Virus record (IMG/VR): IMGVR_UViG_3300021508_000006
Span: 1 to 22,962 of that record
Reading direction: 5' to 3' (one strand)
From: a virus
Length of the DNA stretch: 22,962 nucleotides
The notes beneath the pieces were generated by a model that did no database searches, was not told the DNA's origin, and saw only the letters and a program-made list of their open reading frames with translations. Shown piece by piece: positions 1 through 7,981 of the stretch (position 1 is its first letter; each line of letters starts with the position of its first letter). The position numbers and the translations under genes are program-made.

Positions 1-450
1 TAGCGTCTCAAGAGTGCTGGCGCCTACGTTGCCTGCTGCGCCTGCTGCAACGGCGTTTGCCGTGACCGTACCAACTGCGAGCGCCCCGAGGATAAGTTGG
101 GCGGTTGTCGCGAACTGGATGGCGTCAGCGCCCGAGCCGGTCTTCACGATGGTGCCAGCGGGGATGGTCGCGCCTGCGCCGGTTGCTGTGAACTCAAGTA
201 CGACGGTGGCAGTTGTCGCATCTGCCGGGATGATGTTCAGGAATTCGAGCAACTGGAGCTGGAGTTTTGCGGGCACCTGGTTGAGCTGGTAGACGAGCGC
301 GGCGTAGAACGCACCACACGCCTCAAGCAAGGCCACGGCAAAGCTGGCGTCGTTGCGGTCGCTGATTTCGGCAGGGAGCGCGTCAACCGCCTCGGCGACC
401 AGTTGGTCTTCGTTGCGTGGGTCAAGGTCGGGGATGTCGATGGTGGCCAC
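1..450 (-). CDS. baseplate J-like protein (N-terminal 150 aa; runs off the left edge)
   Basis: GTG at 450 with GAGG about 6 bases upstream; the frame is open to base 1, so the gene is cut by the window edge. The product begins MATIDIPDLDPRNEDQLVAE, has a helix rich in hydrophobic residues (AVALLEACGAFYAALVYQLN, then LLEFLNIIP), then the diagnostic baseplate J beta module (TVVLEFTATGAGATIPAGTI ... FATTAQLILGALAVGTVTAN ... GAAGNVGASTLETL). J forms the baseplate wedge arms joined to gp25. Genes such as gpI and tail fibres would be expected further left. Confidence 0.9.
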   Translation of the reverse strand, partial: MATIDIPDLDPRNEDQLVAEAVDALPAEISDRNDASFAVALLEACGAFYAALVYQLNQVPAKLQLQLLEFLNIIPADATTATVVLEFTATGAGATIPAGTIVKTGSGADAIQFATTAQLILGALAVGTVTANAVAAGAAGNVGASTLETL

Positions 451-460
451 AGGCGCCTCG

Positions 461-853
461 CTATTGAATGCGGTAGACCGGAAAGATTTTGTTCACGGCG
501 TTGTTGGTGCCGATTGGTGTGATGCCAATGCGCAGTTCGATAGTGCCACCAACAACCCGCTGAATGTCTACCACGATGTCGCGAGCTCGCGGCTCGCCTC
601 GCGCGATGGCGTTGCCAATCTGCCAGGCGACGGCGCGCGGGTCGGTGGCCAGTTCATAGACCATGGGCGGCACGCCAAACCGTGGGTTGAACGGGCGCGA
701 GCCAAGCGGCGTGTCGATAATCTCCTGCACGGCCTGCCAGATACGGGCTTCGCCCTCACTGGTGCGAAGCCGACCAGCCGAATCAACAGCCAACGGCATC
801 TTGACGCCGAAGCCAAAGAGGTCGTTGAGCGGAAGCGCGAGGTTTGTGGTCAT
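461..853 (-). CDS. baseplate wedge protein (gp25/gpW-like)
   Basis: A 130-aa protein, the usual length for the family. The pattern GRLRTSEGEARIWQAVQEII, GSRPFNPRFGV and ELATDPRAVAWQIGNAIARG, then RDIVVDIQRV, is that of gp25-like lysozyme-fold wedge proteins that start the sheath on the baseplate. It overlaps the hub gene stop (ATGA), and the baseplate J gene follows 10 bases after its stop, matching the gpW-gpJ order of P2-like and Mu-like baseplates. Confidence 0.93.
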   Translation of the reverse strand: MTTNLALPLNDLFGFGVKMPLAVDSAGRLRTSEGEARIWQAVQEIIDTPLGSRPFNPRFGVPPMVYELATDPRAVAWQIGNAIARGEPRARDIVVDIQRVVGGTIELRIGITPIGTNNAVNKIFPVYRIQ

Positions 854-1878
854 GACGCACCGCCGTTGAAGATGGTGAATGAGGTCGTGTTGCTCGCGAA
901 GCTTAGCTGAATCCCCTCGATATTCCAGACGCCTGACAGTCGGGCCCCGAATCGCTCAAGCACCACCTGGTCATCTGTGTCGACGTCGACGAAGAGCCCT
1001 GCCGCCGTGACGCGTCCAGTGAACACCTTCTTCGCACGCGCCTGTGCCTTCTTCGCCTTGAGCAACACCCCTTTCGTAAAGCTCGGAAAGTCGGCATTGG
1101 CCAGCGCAAGACCAGCTCGCTCGATGCGCACGGGCCTATCCTCAGCCTCGTCATCGTCACTTGCAAAGACCTCTTCACCGTCGAAGTCGAAGACGTTTGG
1201 CGTGGTGCGGCTGGTGCGCTCTTGCACGTCGAAGCTGAATCCTGCCTGCACGTTGAGGCCATACGTGAGTGTAGTAATCTGCCCGTCAGGCCGCACCGCA
1301 CCGACCTCTTCGATGTACAACGTATCACCGCGCACCTTCACCTTGTGCCCGGCCGCAGCCATCAGACGCACCAACAACGCCCAGTCCGTCTCGCCGTGTT
1401 GCACGGCACGGCTGAACTCGATGTCGGCGATGTTCGCACGGGTGCTGTCGACACCATCAAGGCCAGCGTCGTGCGCCACCTGAATAGAGAGCTGGTCAAG
1501 GCTGGTGAACCGACGGATGCGAGCGCGCTTCTTCCTGCGTGCACCCTTCGCCTTGTCTGTTGCCTCGATAGTGACCTGGTTGCCACCGAGTGAGTTGGTA
1601 GGCTCGATGCCCTGCACATATCCAGCAAACACCTTCGTCGGGATTGCCACACCTTCTGGAGCAATCCATACGGTCATCGTTGTGCGGCTCTTCTTCGTCG
1701 GCAGTGGCAAGGCGTCGAATAACAAAAACAGTGGGTCAGCGAGGATGACGCTTGCATTGCTTGCCTTCTTTCCCTCAGCGAGACCCACGGTCACATCAAC
1801 GAACACATCATCGGCGTTCTCGAATCGGAAGCTCTCACCGCTACCGTCGTCGATTTCCACGATGGCCTGCCGCGTCAT
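850..1878 (-). CDS. baseplate hub protein (gpD/gp44-like)
   Basis: A 342-aa protein with AGGGGTGA before its ATG and ATGA overlaps at both ends. The order of elements fits late-control gpD/Mu gp44 hubs: an N-terminal barrel (ASVILADPLFLLFDALPL ... VFAGYVQGIEPTNS ... NQVTIEATDKAKG), a helical part (RRFTSLDQLSIQVAHDAGLD ... GETDWALLVRLMAAAGHKVK ... GDTLYIEEV), an acidic linker, and a C-terminal barrel (VFTGRVTAAGLFVD ... LSGVWNIEGIQLSFASN). The hub trimer connects the tube to the membrane-piercing spike. No spike gene lies directly after it in this window. Confidence 0.85.
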   Translation of the reverse strand: MTRQAIVEIDDGSGESFRFENADDVFVDVTVGLAEGKKASNASVILADPLFLLFDALPLPTKKSRTTMTVWIAPEGVAIPTKVFAGYVQGIEPTNSLGGNQVTIEATDKAKGARRKKRARIRRFTSLDQLSIQVAHDAGLDGVDSTRANIADIEFSRAVQHGETDWALLVRLMAAAGHKVKVRGDTLYIEEVGAVRPDGQITTLTYGLNVQAGFSFDVQERTSRTTPNVFDFDGEEVFASDDDEAEDRPVRIERAGLALANADFPSFTKGVLLKAKKAQARAKKVFTGRVTAAGLFVDVDTDDQVVLERFGARLSGVWNIEGIQLSFASNTTSFTIFNGGAS

Positions 1879-2567
1879 GCGTCACCCCTACCGCGTGGCA
1901 GCTCAAGCGTCGGCACCGTCAACCATGCACGGGTCTCATTGCCGAGTGGTTGGAACGTGAGCGGCATGCAACGCATCAGCCACGCGATGAGGAACGTATC
2001 GATGTTGAGCTCAATGTCGACGGCGTACTCACCAGACTCGCTGAAGAGCAGTGTGCGCTGGGTGACAGACGTGTCGCCGTTCGGGCCCTTGAACAGGCTG
2101 AGCTTGAGGTCGACCCACACCCCTTGAGCTGCATCACCCGGAGCCTGGAACGCGAGCTGGAAGTGTTCACCAGGCGGCGCCACGGCCGGGTCAGGTGAGA
2201 TTGGCGCGACGTCTTGCACCCACAGGTAACCAGTCCCCTGCAACTCGGGCGCGAGGTATTCGAGGTCGTACGATTGCCCAAGGTCGGTCGTGAGGTTTTC
2301 ATCTTCGAAGCCGCTGCCATCGGCAAGTGGGAAGCGTTGGAGGATGGGTTGTGATAGCTGCCGTGACGGGAACCCACGCAGGTTGAGCGGGTCGTCGATG
2401 GCGTTGGTCTCACACACACGTCGCCATTCGCGCCACTCACCCACGGTGGCGTGCGCTACCCAGAACACGTGCTCCGTGCCCGTGATTTCGTACAGGCGAC
2501 GACGTTGCTGCACGGTCTCATCAGCCCGCGCGTTACGTGAGTATGGGGATTCGCTTGGGTCAGTCAT
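1875..2567 (-). CDS. LysM-like domain baseplate protein
   Basis: A 230-aa protein. Residues about 15-70 (RRRLYEITGTEHVFWVAHATV, WREWRRVCETNAIDDPLNLR) fit the tail-type LysM pattern (WR.I...N.I.DP..L), a fold used by phage baseplates to bind hub proteins or peptidoglycan. The remaining part (about 85-230) is beta-rich and unrecognised, with PISPDPAVAPPG as a linker. It is translationally coupled on both sides (TGATG before, ATGA after). Together with the upstream gene it may form the two-chain equivalent of a single gp53-LysM protein. Confidence 0.6.
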   Translation of the reverse strand: MTDPSESPYSRNARADETVQQRRRLYEITGTEHVFWVAHATVGEWREWRRVCETNAIDDPLNLRGFPSRQLSQPILQRFPLADGSGFEDENLTTDLGQSYDLEYLAPELQGTGYLWVQDVAPISPDPAVAPPGEHFQLAFQAPGDAAQGVWVDLKLSLFKGPNGDTSVTQRTLLFSESGEYAVDIELNIDTFLIAWLMRCMPLTFQPLGNETRAWLTVPTLELPRGRGDA

Positions 2568-3088
2568 CAGCCAAAGCCTTTCGCGTTTGAGACCATGTTG
2601 AACTGTATCTCTACCACCTCAGGGTCGCCGCTCTCGACTGTGCGTATGAAGTCCGTGCTCAGCCCTGAGATGTGCCCCACGAAGTCGTATGCCCCAGCAA
2701 TGAACTGCCACAGTTCAGGCGCGCCAGTCGTCTCAACAATAGAGGTCGCCGCCCCCTTGAGGGCCGTCACGAACGATGCGGTCTCTTCTGGGTCGTCGAG
2801 TTGCAGCAGGTATCGCACATCAAGTCCACCAGATTCGTTGCGCACCCAATCATGGATTGGCTCGGTGCGGCCTGGCAAGTTGCGGTCGGCCCATGTCGGG
2901 CTCAACGTCTCACGGTAGCTCTCAGCGTTGTACGGGAACACGATACTGCGGCCGCTGTTGAGGCCGATGAGCTGCATTTGATATGGCTTGGCAGGGGTGA
3001 TGGCACCAAGCTTTGTGATGAGTCTGGTGTTTGGGTCAGCCAGCGCAGTCGATGGCGGGATGCGGCTGTCTGTGACTCGTACGCCCAT
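2567..3088 (-). CDS. baseplate/hub-associated tail protein (gp53/CIS-like)
   Basis: A 173-aa protein with AAGGAG before its ATG. The stretch PYNAESYRETLSPTWADRNL, GRTEPIHDWV and GGLDVRYLLQLDD (about residues 52-98) matches the first domain of gp53/Pvc7-type contractile-injection-system proteins that join the tube end to the baseplate. In many relatives a LysM domain is on the same chain; here it seems to be on the next gene, which starts inside this stop codon (TGATG). Position just after the tape measure supports a baseplate-initiation role. Confidence 0.65.
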   Translation of the reverse strand: MGVRVTDSRIPPSTALADPNTRLITKLGAITPAKPYQMQLIGLNSGRSIVFPYNAESYRETLSPTWADRNLPGRTEPIHDWVRNESGGLDVRYLLQLDDPEETASFVTALKGAATSIVETTGAPELWQFIAGAYDFVGHISGLSTDFIRTVESGDPEVVEIQFNMVSNAKGFG

Positions 3089-3233
3089 GGCTCCATCTCC
3101 TTGCGGTCCTGAAGACGTGCGGCTGCCGACGTCGACGTCGCCACTGTATCAGGTTTGTTGCCAGCGCCAAGACGGCCAACACGGCAAGCGCTGTCTGCAG
3201 GATGAGTGCGGCTTCTAACGTGAGGGTTATCAC
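3036..3233 (-). CDS. small single-span membrane protein (65 aa)
   Basis: GTG at 3233 overlaps the tape measure stop as GTGA. Residues about 8-29 (AALILQTALAVLAVLALATN) form one strong hydrophobic helix followed by WRRRRRQ, giving an N-out/C-in orientation by the positive-inside rule, then a basic His/Arg tail. The last 53 bases overlap the next gene, whose ribosome binding site (AAGGAG) lies inside it. It fills the only gap in the tail cluster. A tail-associated membrane peptide or a holin/antiholin-like protein is possible; sequence alone does not decide. The tail beyond the overlap may be under weak constraint. Confidence 0.5.
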   Translation of the reverse strand: MITLTLEAALILQTALAVLAVLALATNLIQWRRRRRQPHVFRTARRWSHGRTSHRQPHPAIDCAG

Positions 3234-5266
3234 CGGTTCTGCCCCTCGCGTTTGGTGAGCGTTTCGAGCTGCTTCTCAAGCTCACGACGACTTCGAGCGA
3301 CAGCGGTTGCGGCGTCCTTTGCGGCATCACCAGTGCCGACGATGTTGACGACCACCGCGCCTTTCTCAACACGCACCTGGTTGAGCGCTTTGCCAACAGA
3401 CTCCGCTCGCCCTCGTAGCGTCGCCAACTGCTCAGCCTCTGCGACAAGACCGCTGAGCTTCCCCTCACGGTCAAGTTGCTGCGCGGCCTGTGGGTTGGAC
3501 TGCAACTGGCGGTCGAACTCGGTCAGTTCGTGAAGCCGTCGCGTCAACCCTTCACGCTGCTTGAACTTCACACGCCCACCTTTCACGGACGCCTCAAGTC
3601 CGAACGCCTCCAAGCCCATGTTGAGGTCGCGAACGACAGCAGCATTGCCCTCCTTCGAGCCACCCCCACGCTCAAGCGCGCCTTGTGCAGCAGACACAGC
3701 ACCAGGGATATCGCCGACGTCGAGCGCCTGGCGAAAGCCACCTGTGCGTTGTTGGAGGTTGACGACCTCTTGTTCCCGTCTTGCTTGTGCGACGCGCGCA
3801 GCCACACGCTCACTCGCTGGCGCCTGCGCTTGCTTCTCAAAAAACTGACCGCGCTTTTCTGCCCGCTCGATGATGCCCTGTGTTCGCTGTGTGACATCGA
3901 CGAACGTCGCAGCAGCGAGCATGAACGAGCCGAGAATAGCGCCACCGGCCGCGACACCGCCCACGCCAATCTGACCGACAAGACCACCGCCGCCGAACTT
4001 TCCGAGCTGGCTTGGCGTGAACTTGCCGCCACCAGCCTTCTGGCTGACTGCACGTTGGAGCTGCCCGCCATCACCACCACCAAGCCCTGACGGGAAGTTG
4101 ACGACGTGCACGGGTTGCACGTCACCACCAATGCCGGATAATGCACCGACACCGCCACCGCGCTTTCCGAATAGCGCTCGGCGCCCAAGGGCCACACCCC
4201 CCTCAACAAGACCACCACCCGTGAGTTTGTTTGCGGCGAACAGGCCAACGCCGATGCCGATTGCGGTCTTGTGCTCTTCGACGAACTCACGCAGTGAGCG
4301 CACAGCCGACGGTAGTTTGCGCACCAGTTCGATGCTCATCTTTGCGGCATCTGCGATGATACGGCTGAGGTCGGTCATGTCCTGACGAAACTGTGGGTCA
4401 GCACGCAGCGCTTGGAAGTCTTCTTGAATGTCGACCAAGCCCTGAGACAACACGCCGAACGCCTCTTCGCCGGTCTCTTGAAACACCTTCTTCACGGTGT
4501 CGATGAACGTCGACTTGCGCCCCTTGAACGATGTCGACAGCTCATCAACCAGCCCTTCGGCGCCCATGTCTTTGATGCGGGCTTGGATGGCATCAACAGC
4601 AGCTGTGCCCAGTTCTGTGCCGCTCTTCACGGCCTTGTCGAGGTCCTTCTTGCGCAGCTTGATGCTGAACTCTTTGAGTCGTTCGAACTCACCAAGCTGG
4701 GCGTCAAGGATTGCCTCGGCCGCATCTGTGACCGTGCGCTCTGGGTTGAGGGCGGCGAGCGTCTGTGCCTGCTCAACGAGCTGCATGTTGAGCTCAATGT
4801 TGCTGCCGGTGCTCCGCAGGAGGCGTTTGCCCGCCTCCAAGATGTCCTCTTCGGCGAACGGTGTTGCAGCAGCCTGAGCGCGCAACCCACTGATGAGCTT
4901 GCTTGCCTTGTCGACATCGCCGACCAACGTGTTGAACGTGAGGCGCGAGGCCTCCAAGCGCTCATTGCTGCCGATGAGCATGTCGCCAATGGTGCCGCCG
5001 CCACGCGCGAGACCAGACAGCCCGATGGCGATGTTGTGGAGCTGGCCGAGCGCCCGGCCCGCGAGACCACCACCACGCGCCATGGACACCAGACTGTTGC
5101 CGATACGGTCGTACGCACCTTCGAGCTTGCGTGCGCTGCGTTCGGCGCGAGTGTTCGCCGTGCGTTGTGCGTCTCCGAATCGTGCTGCCTGTCCCCCCAG
5201 CTTGCGGAAGTCAGACCCGACTGACCCGACCAGCGTCGGCTTGATTCTCAGCTCTACTTCACTCAT
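3230..5266 (-). CDS. tape measure protein
   Basis: A 678-aa protein starting inside the end of the frameshifted chaperone extension. Residues about 90-200 (GSNERLEASRLTFNTLVGD ... AAATPFAEEDILEAGKRLL ... NPERTVTDAAEAILDAQLGE) are the conserved tape-measure N-terminal domain. Hydrophobic Gly/Ala segments at about 335-347 and 428-456 (GQIGVGGVAAGGAILGSFML) are typical membrane-inserting stretches; the remainder is helical and Gln/Arg/Glu-rich. It sets tail length and fills the tube lumen until DNA ejection. With the common rule of about 0.15 nm per residue, the tail would be roughly 100 nm. Its TGA overlaps the next start (GTGA). Confidence 0.93.
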   Translation of the reverse strand: MSEVELRIKPTLVGSVGSDFRKLGGQAARFGDAQRTANTRAERSARKLEGAYDRIGNSLVSMARGGGLAGRALGQLHNIAIGLSGLARGGGTIGDMLIGSNERLEASRLTFNTLVGDVDKASKLISGLRAQAAATPFAEEDILEAGKRLLRSTGSNIELNMQLVEQAQTLAALNPERTVTDAAEAILDAQLGEFERLKEFSIKLRKKDLDKAVKSGTELGTAAVDAIQARIKDMGAEGLVDELSTSFKGRKSTFIDTVKKVFQETGEEAFGVLSQGLVDIQEDFQALRADPQFRQDMTDLSRIIADAAKMSIELVRKLPSAVRSLREFVEEHKTAIGIGVGLFAANKLTGGGLVEGGVALGRRALFGKRGGGVGALSGIGGDVQPVHVVNFPSGLGGGDGGQLQRAVSQKAGGGKFTPSQLGKFGGGGLVGQIGVGGVAAGGAILGSFMLAAATFVDVTQRTQGIIERAEKRGQFFEKQAQAPASERVAARVAQARREQEVVNLQQRTGGFRQALDVGDIPGAVSAAQGALERGGGSKEGNAAVVRDLNMGLEAFGLEASVKGGRVKFKQREGLTRRLHELTEFDRQLQSNPQAAQQLDREGKLSGLVAEAEQLATLRGRAESVGKALNQVRVEKGAVVVNIVGTGDAAKDAATAVARSRRELEKQLETLTKREGQNR

Positions 5267-5899
5267 CGGTGCGCTCCATGGCTAGAATTGCAGCCCGCTG
5301 CCAGGCAACGAACTCAGGCAGCGGCATCGCGACCAGCTCAAGCACGGGTATGCCGGTCGCCTTGTGTAGACCTATGACCCGAGCGCGCGCCGCGATGCCT
5401 TTTTTTCGATGGCTACCCGCTCGGCATGCCGCTCAAGCGCATCCATCGCCTGCCACAACCTCACCGAATCGAAGCGAGACAACGCCGCCATGTGCTCATC
5501 AATGTCTGGCATGGGTACGCCCGGCCAGTTCACGATGACCTGTTTGACCATCATCATCAGCGCAAGCCCACTGCCATCATTCGTCATGCCACGCGCGGCA
5601 AGCGCAGCGTCCGTCTTCCACTCGTCCGAGGTCGTTGGTACCCGGATGCGCACCACGTCTGCGTACGATTCAACACCATGCTCATCTGTGGTCACGAGGC
5701 CCTGAGACAACGCTACAACAGCCGTGAGGCGGCCGCCGAACTCCTCAATTTTCAACGCCTCCTCATCAAGCTCCAGAAGGTTGAGCAGGAATTGCCCGGC
5801 CTTCTGCACCTTCTCGATATGCAGCACATCGTATTCAGGAAGGCTGTTCATCTTGTTGATGTAGGTGGTCATCAGGTCGGTTGCTTGTTTGCGGTCCAT
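5259..5899 (-). CDS. tail assembly chaperone, -1 frameshift product (gpGT-like, 213 aa)
   Basis: Slippage by -1 on A AAA AAG (5405-5399) joins the first 167 residues of the short form to a 46-residue extension read from 5399 to the TGA at 5259-5261. The extension (GIAARARVIGLHKATGIP ... MPLPEFVAWQRAA ... MERTDE) has the Pro-Glu-aromatic-Trp pattern seen in gpT-type extensions of contractile-tail phages. Its stop overlaps the first codons of the tape measure gene, the usual layout. In phage lambda and others this long form bridges tape measure and tube protein, and the G:GT ratio matters. Frameshift efficiency cannot be judged; no clear downstream stem was found. Confidence 0.8.
5372..5899 (-). 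CDS. tail assembly chaperone, short form (gpG-like)
   Basis: A 175-aa mostly helical protein between tube and tape measure, the usual place for the gpG-like chaperone. GGAG lies about 6 bases before the ATG, right after the terminator U-tract. It is acidic in the centre and ends VAIEKKASRRALGS. Codons 165-167 are GAA AAA AAG, forming a slippery heptamer A AAA AAG near its end, the hallmark of the G/GT system. Chaperones of this kind bind the tape measure protein and recruit tube subunits; they are absent from the mature virion. Sequence family not recognised on its own; the call rests on place plus the frameshift design. Confidence 0.85.
   Translation of the reverse strand: MDRKQATDLMTTYINKMNSLPEYDVLHIEKVQKAGQFLLNLLELDEEALKIEEFGGRLTAVVALSQGLVTTDEHGVESYADVVRIRVPTTSDEWKTDAALAARGMTNDGSGLALMMMVKQVIVNWPGVPMPDIDEHMAALSRFDSVRLWQAMDALERHAERVAIEKKASRRALGS
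5399..5405 (-). promoter_or_regulatory. programmed -1 ribosomal frameshift slippery site (A AAA AAG)
   Basis: On the minus strand a run of seven A followed by G (…GAA AAA AAG GCA…) sits in the zero frame as X XXY YYZ with X and Y both A and Z a G, among the most efficient bacterial -1 slip sites. The -1 frame after it stays open for 46 codons and ends at the tape measure start, while the zero frame stops 8 codons later. Confidence 0.85.
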
Positions 5900-5913
5900 A
5901 GTTACTCCATTGC

Positions 5914-5939
5914 AAAAAAAGCCCGGCGAAGTGCCGGGC
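5914..5939 (-). terminator. rho-independent terminator after the tube gene
   Basis: The minus strand shows 7-base perfect arms GCCCGGC (5939-5933) and GCCGGGC (5927-5921) around a 5-base loop ACTTC, followed by seven T (5920-5914). It lies 26 bases after the tube stop and 15 bases before the chaperone ATG, so it separates the abundant sheath/tube genes from the chaperone and tape measure genes. Confidence 0.93.
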
Positions 5940-5965
5940 GTGTGATTCAGGTGGGCCCGTATGGC

Positions 5966-6397
5966 CTACCCGAGGGTTTCCGGCTGCACAATGATGGTCA
6001 TCACGCTCGCCTCAGCAGAGCCTTTGTTCACGTCGGGGAACGCGAAGTCGACCAGGCTGCACCGTGAGTAGGTCACCGGCTCGCCGTTGGGAAGACCCGC
6101 GGCATTGACCGGCTGCTTGATGAGCGTGAGCTTGACGCGGATGCCGTTGTGCCAGGCGCGTGCCCACGTCTTCAGGCCACCGTCCACAATGTGGTCGAGC
6201 GGCTTGCTGGCCGTGACCTGACCGATGCGTGTGGGGCCGTCGATATTCTTTGGCGGCCCGCCACCTCCGGGGAACTGTTGGGTGTTGTCGCCTGTGATGT
6301 TGCCGCCAGTGACGGACGTGAACTTGCTGGCGGGGAACTCCACGAACCACGACACGTAGTCGTGCTGGGCGTGAAATGTATCGATTCCGAGTGGCAT
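5966..6397 (-). CDS. tail tube protein
   Basis: A 143-aa protein next to sheath with GGAG about 8 bases before ATG. The motif string FHAQHDYVSWFVEF ... SKPLDHIVDGGLKTWARAW ... VKLTLIKQPVNAAG ... YSRCSLVDFAFPDVNKGS ... ASVMTIIVQPETL is that of T4 gp19-like tube proteins. The Gly/Pro-rich loop (about residues 30-50, PGGGGPPK) is an unusually flexible insert near the N-terminus. The tube is a stack of hexameric rings around the tape measure protein and carries DNA into the cell. A strong terminator follows its stop. Confidence 0.92.
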   Translation of the reverse strand: MPLGIDTFHAQHDYVSWFVEFPASKFTSVTGGNITGDNTQQFPGGGGPPKNIDGPTRIGQVTASKPLDHIVDGGLKTWARAWHNGIRVKLTLIKQPVNAAGLPNGEPVTYSRCSLVDFAFPDVNKGSAEASVMTIIVQPETLG

Positions 6398-6411
6398 TAT
6401 CTTGCTCCGGC

Positions 6412-7968
6412 TTAGACTTCGTTCTGTTTGGCGACTTCAGTGAGGATGGTCTCAGCCGTGCCCGCAGGCCGATACCAGATTTTGACGCGCACGTTGCCTG
6501 TGGCGATGTCCACAGGCGTGAGCAGGTCGGCGCTCGCCTCAACAGCGAATGCGTGGATGGATGGGTCAGGCTCTTCGTTGGGGCCGGGGATTGAGCCATT
6601 GAACGCGCCCTTGGCGTGCAGGTCGACCATGAATGCCCGAATGCCAAGCCGCAGGTTCACGAAGAAGAGGTCGTCGGCGACCTCGTAGATGAACTGTTGC
6701 AGGTTGGTGTAGGCGGTGAACCCGATGAGGTTGAACAGGTACGCGGCGTTCATGTAGAGCCACGCCGTCTCAGTCGTGGCGCTGCGAGCACCCATGACCT
6801 GGTTGCCAGTGCCCGTCGGGTCCCACAGCGGGTTGACGCCAGCGGCGAGCAACGTTTCGGCCACACCACTGTCGACGAGCGGTTGCCCGTTGATTTGCGT
6901 CTCAAGCCCAAGCCCGTGGGTAAGGCGGAAGTCGAGGCCCGCAGGGTTTTTGCCGGGCCCCTTCTCGTTCGCCACACGCGTCCACACGCCAGCAACAAGA
7001 CCGACGATTGGGATGGTCTTGATTTCGTCGGTACGCACGTCTTGCACGCGCCAGCGCGGGAAGTAGAAGCCCACCTCAACGCTGTCGTGTGCAGCACGCT
7101 GCGTTTGAGCAGTCGCCACCGTAGCGCCTTCGTCAGCGCTCGTGAGGTACTGCCGGAAGTATGGCTCGGTCTGCGCCTCAAGCTCGGACACCACCAGCGC
7201 ATCAGCGTCGAGGTCGGGAGCTGCAATCCAACCCCAACCAAGACCACCATCGCGAAACGCCTTCAGGCCAGTCTTCACACCACTAACGCTTGTGCCAACG
7301 ATGTCGGCGGCTGCTGGTGCGTTGTTGTCGACACCCAGCGTTGCAGCACTGCCATCCGTGCCGAGGTCGTACGTGCCGTTTGCGGGTCGGTTGGCCGGGG
7401 CTGCCGTAACGCTGGCGAGGTCTGTCAACCGCACATAACGGCTTTGGTTGTTCACCGTGTTGAGCAGCCCACTGACCATCTTGAGGTTGTCGAACACCTC
7501 GGTGTCGATGAGCGTCGTGTCGTCGAAGTCGTAGGCCTGCACGGTCAGCTTGAACGTGTCGGCGTTCGTGCCGTCGGCGATGGTGACATCAATCCGATTA
7601 CCCCACGTGCCAGCTCCCTTCGCGGTGATGGTGAGAGTGTCGAGCGGGGCGCCCGCGCGGTCGACGAGGGTCGAGAGTGCAGCCACGGCACTGGCGCCGA
7701 CGATGCGGGACACAACACACCTGCGCCCTTGCTTGGCGAAGAAGTGCTTCAGCACCTCATACCCCACGCTGTAGCGGTCGCCGTCAGCGAAGCGCGTGGC
7801 GCCCCCGAACTTGTTCACGAAGTCGCCCTCACTCGTGATGAGTGTTGGAACATCTTCCTCGCCTCGGTTTGCCAGAACAGCCAAGAACAACTTGGGGCCG
7901 TCCACCGGGCCAAAGCTGATGGGGCCCGCAGTGCCCCGGCTGACGATTACTTCTGCTCGATTTCCCAT
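6412..7968 (-). CDS. contractile tail sheath protein
   Basis: A start at 7968 (MGNRAEVIVSRGTAGPISF) fits sheath N-termini and has GGTGG upstream; the in-frame start at 7998 overlaps the previous gene. The 518-aa product has the typical sheath layout: an N-terminal strand, an early domain (LITSEGDFVNKFGGAT; HFFAKQGRRCVVSRIVG), a variable central domain with GTWGNRIDVTI, and the conserved C-terminal core (VPIVGLVAG-type strand, LDFRLTHGLGLETQING, LVDSGVAETLLAAGVNPLW, then RLGIRAFMVDLHAKGAF and VRVKIWYRPAGTAETI). The sheath surrounds the tube and contracts to drive it through the host envelope. The tube gene follows 14 bases later. Confidence 0.95.
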   Translation of the reverse strand: MGNRAEVIVSRGTAGPISFGPVDGPKLFLAVLANRGEEDVPTLITSEGDFVNKFGGATRFADGDRYSVGYEVLKHFFAKQGRRCVVSRIVGASAVAALSTLVDRAGAPLDTLTITAKGAGTWGNRIDVTIADGTNADTFKLTVQAYDFDDTTLIDTEVFDNLKMVSGLLNTVNNQSRYVRLTDLASVTAAPANRPANGTYDLGTDGSAATLGVDNNAPAAADIVGTSVSGVKTGLKAFRDGGLGWGWIAAPDLDADALVVSELEAQTEPYFRQYLTSADEGATVATAQTQRAAHDSVEVGFYFPRWRVQDVRTDEIKTIPIVGLVAGVWTRVANEKGPGKNPAGLDFRLTHGLGLETQINGQPLVDSGVAETLLAAGVNPLWDPTGTGNQVMGARSATTETAWLYMNAAYLFNLIGFTAYTNLQQFIYEVADDLFFVNLRLGIRAFMVDLHAKGAFNGSIPGPNEEPDPSIHAFAVEASADLLTPVDIATGNVRVKIWYRPAGTAETILTEVAKQNEV

Positions 7969-7981
7969 GGGTCCACCAGTG

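Noticed and set aside
237-425. Minus-strand 62-codon frame at the left edge
   Set aside because: It is in another frame than the baseplate J coding sequence (1-450), whose translation shows clear family motifs.
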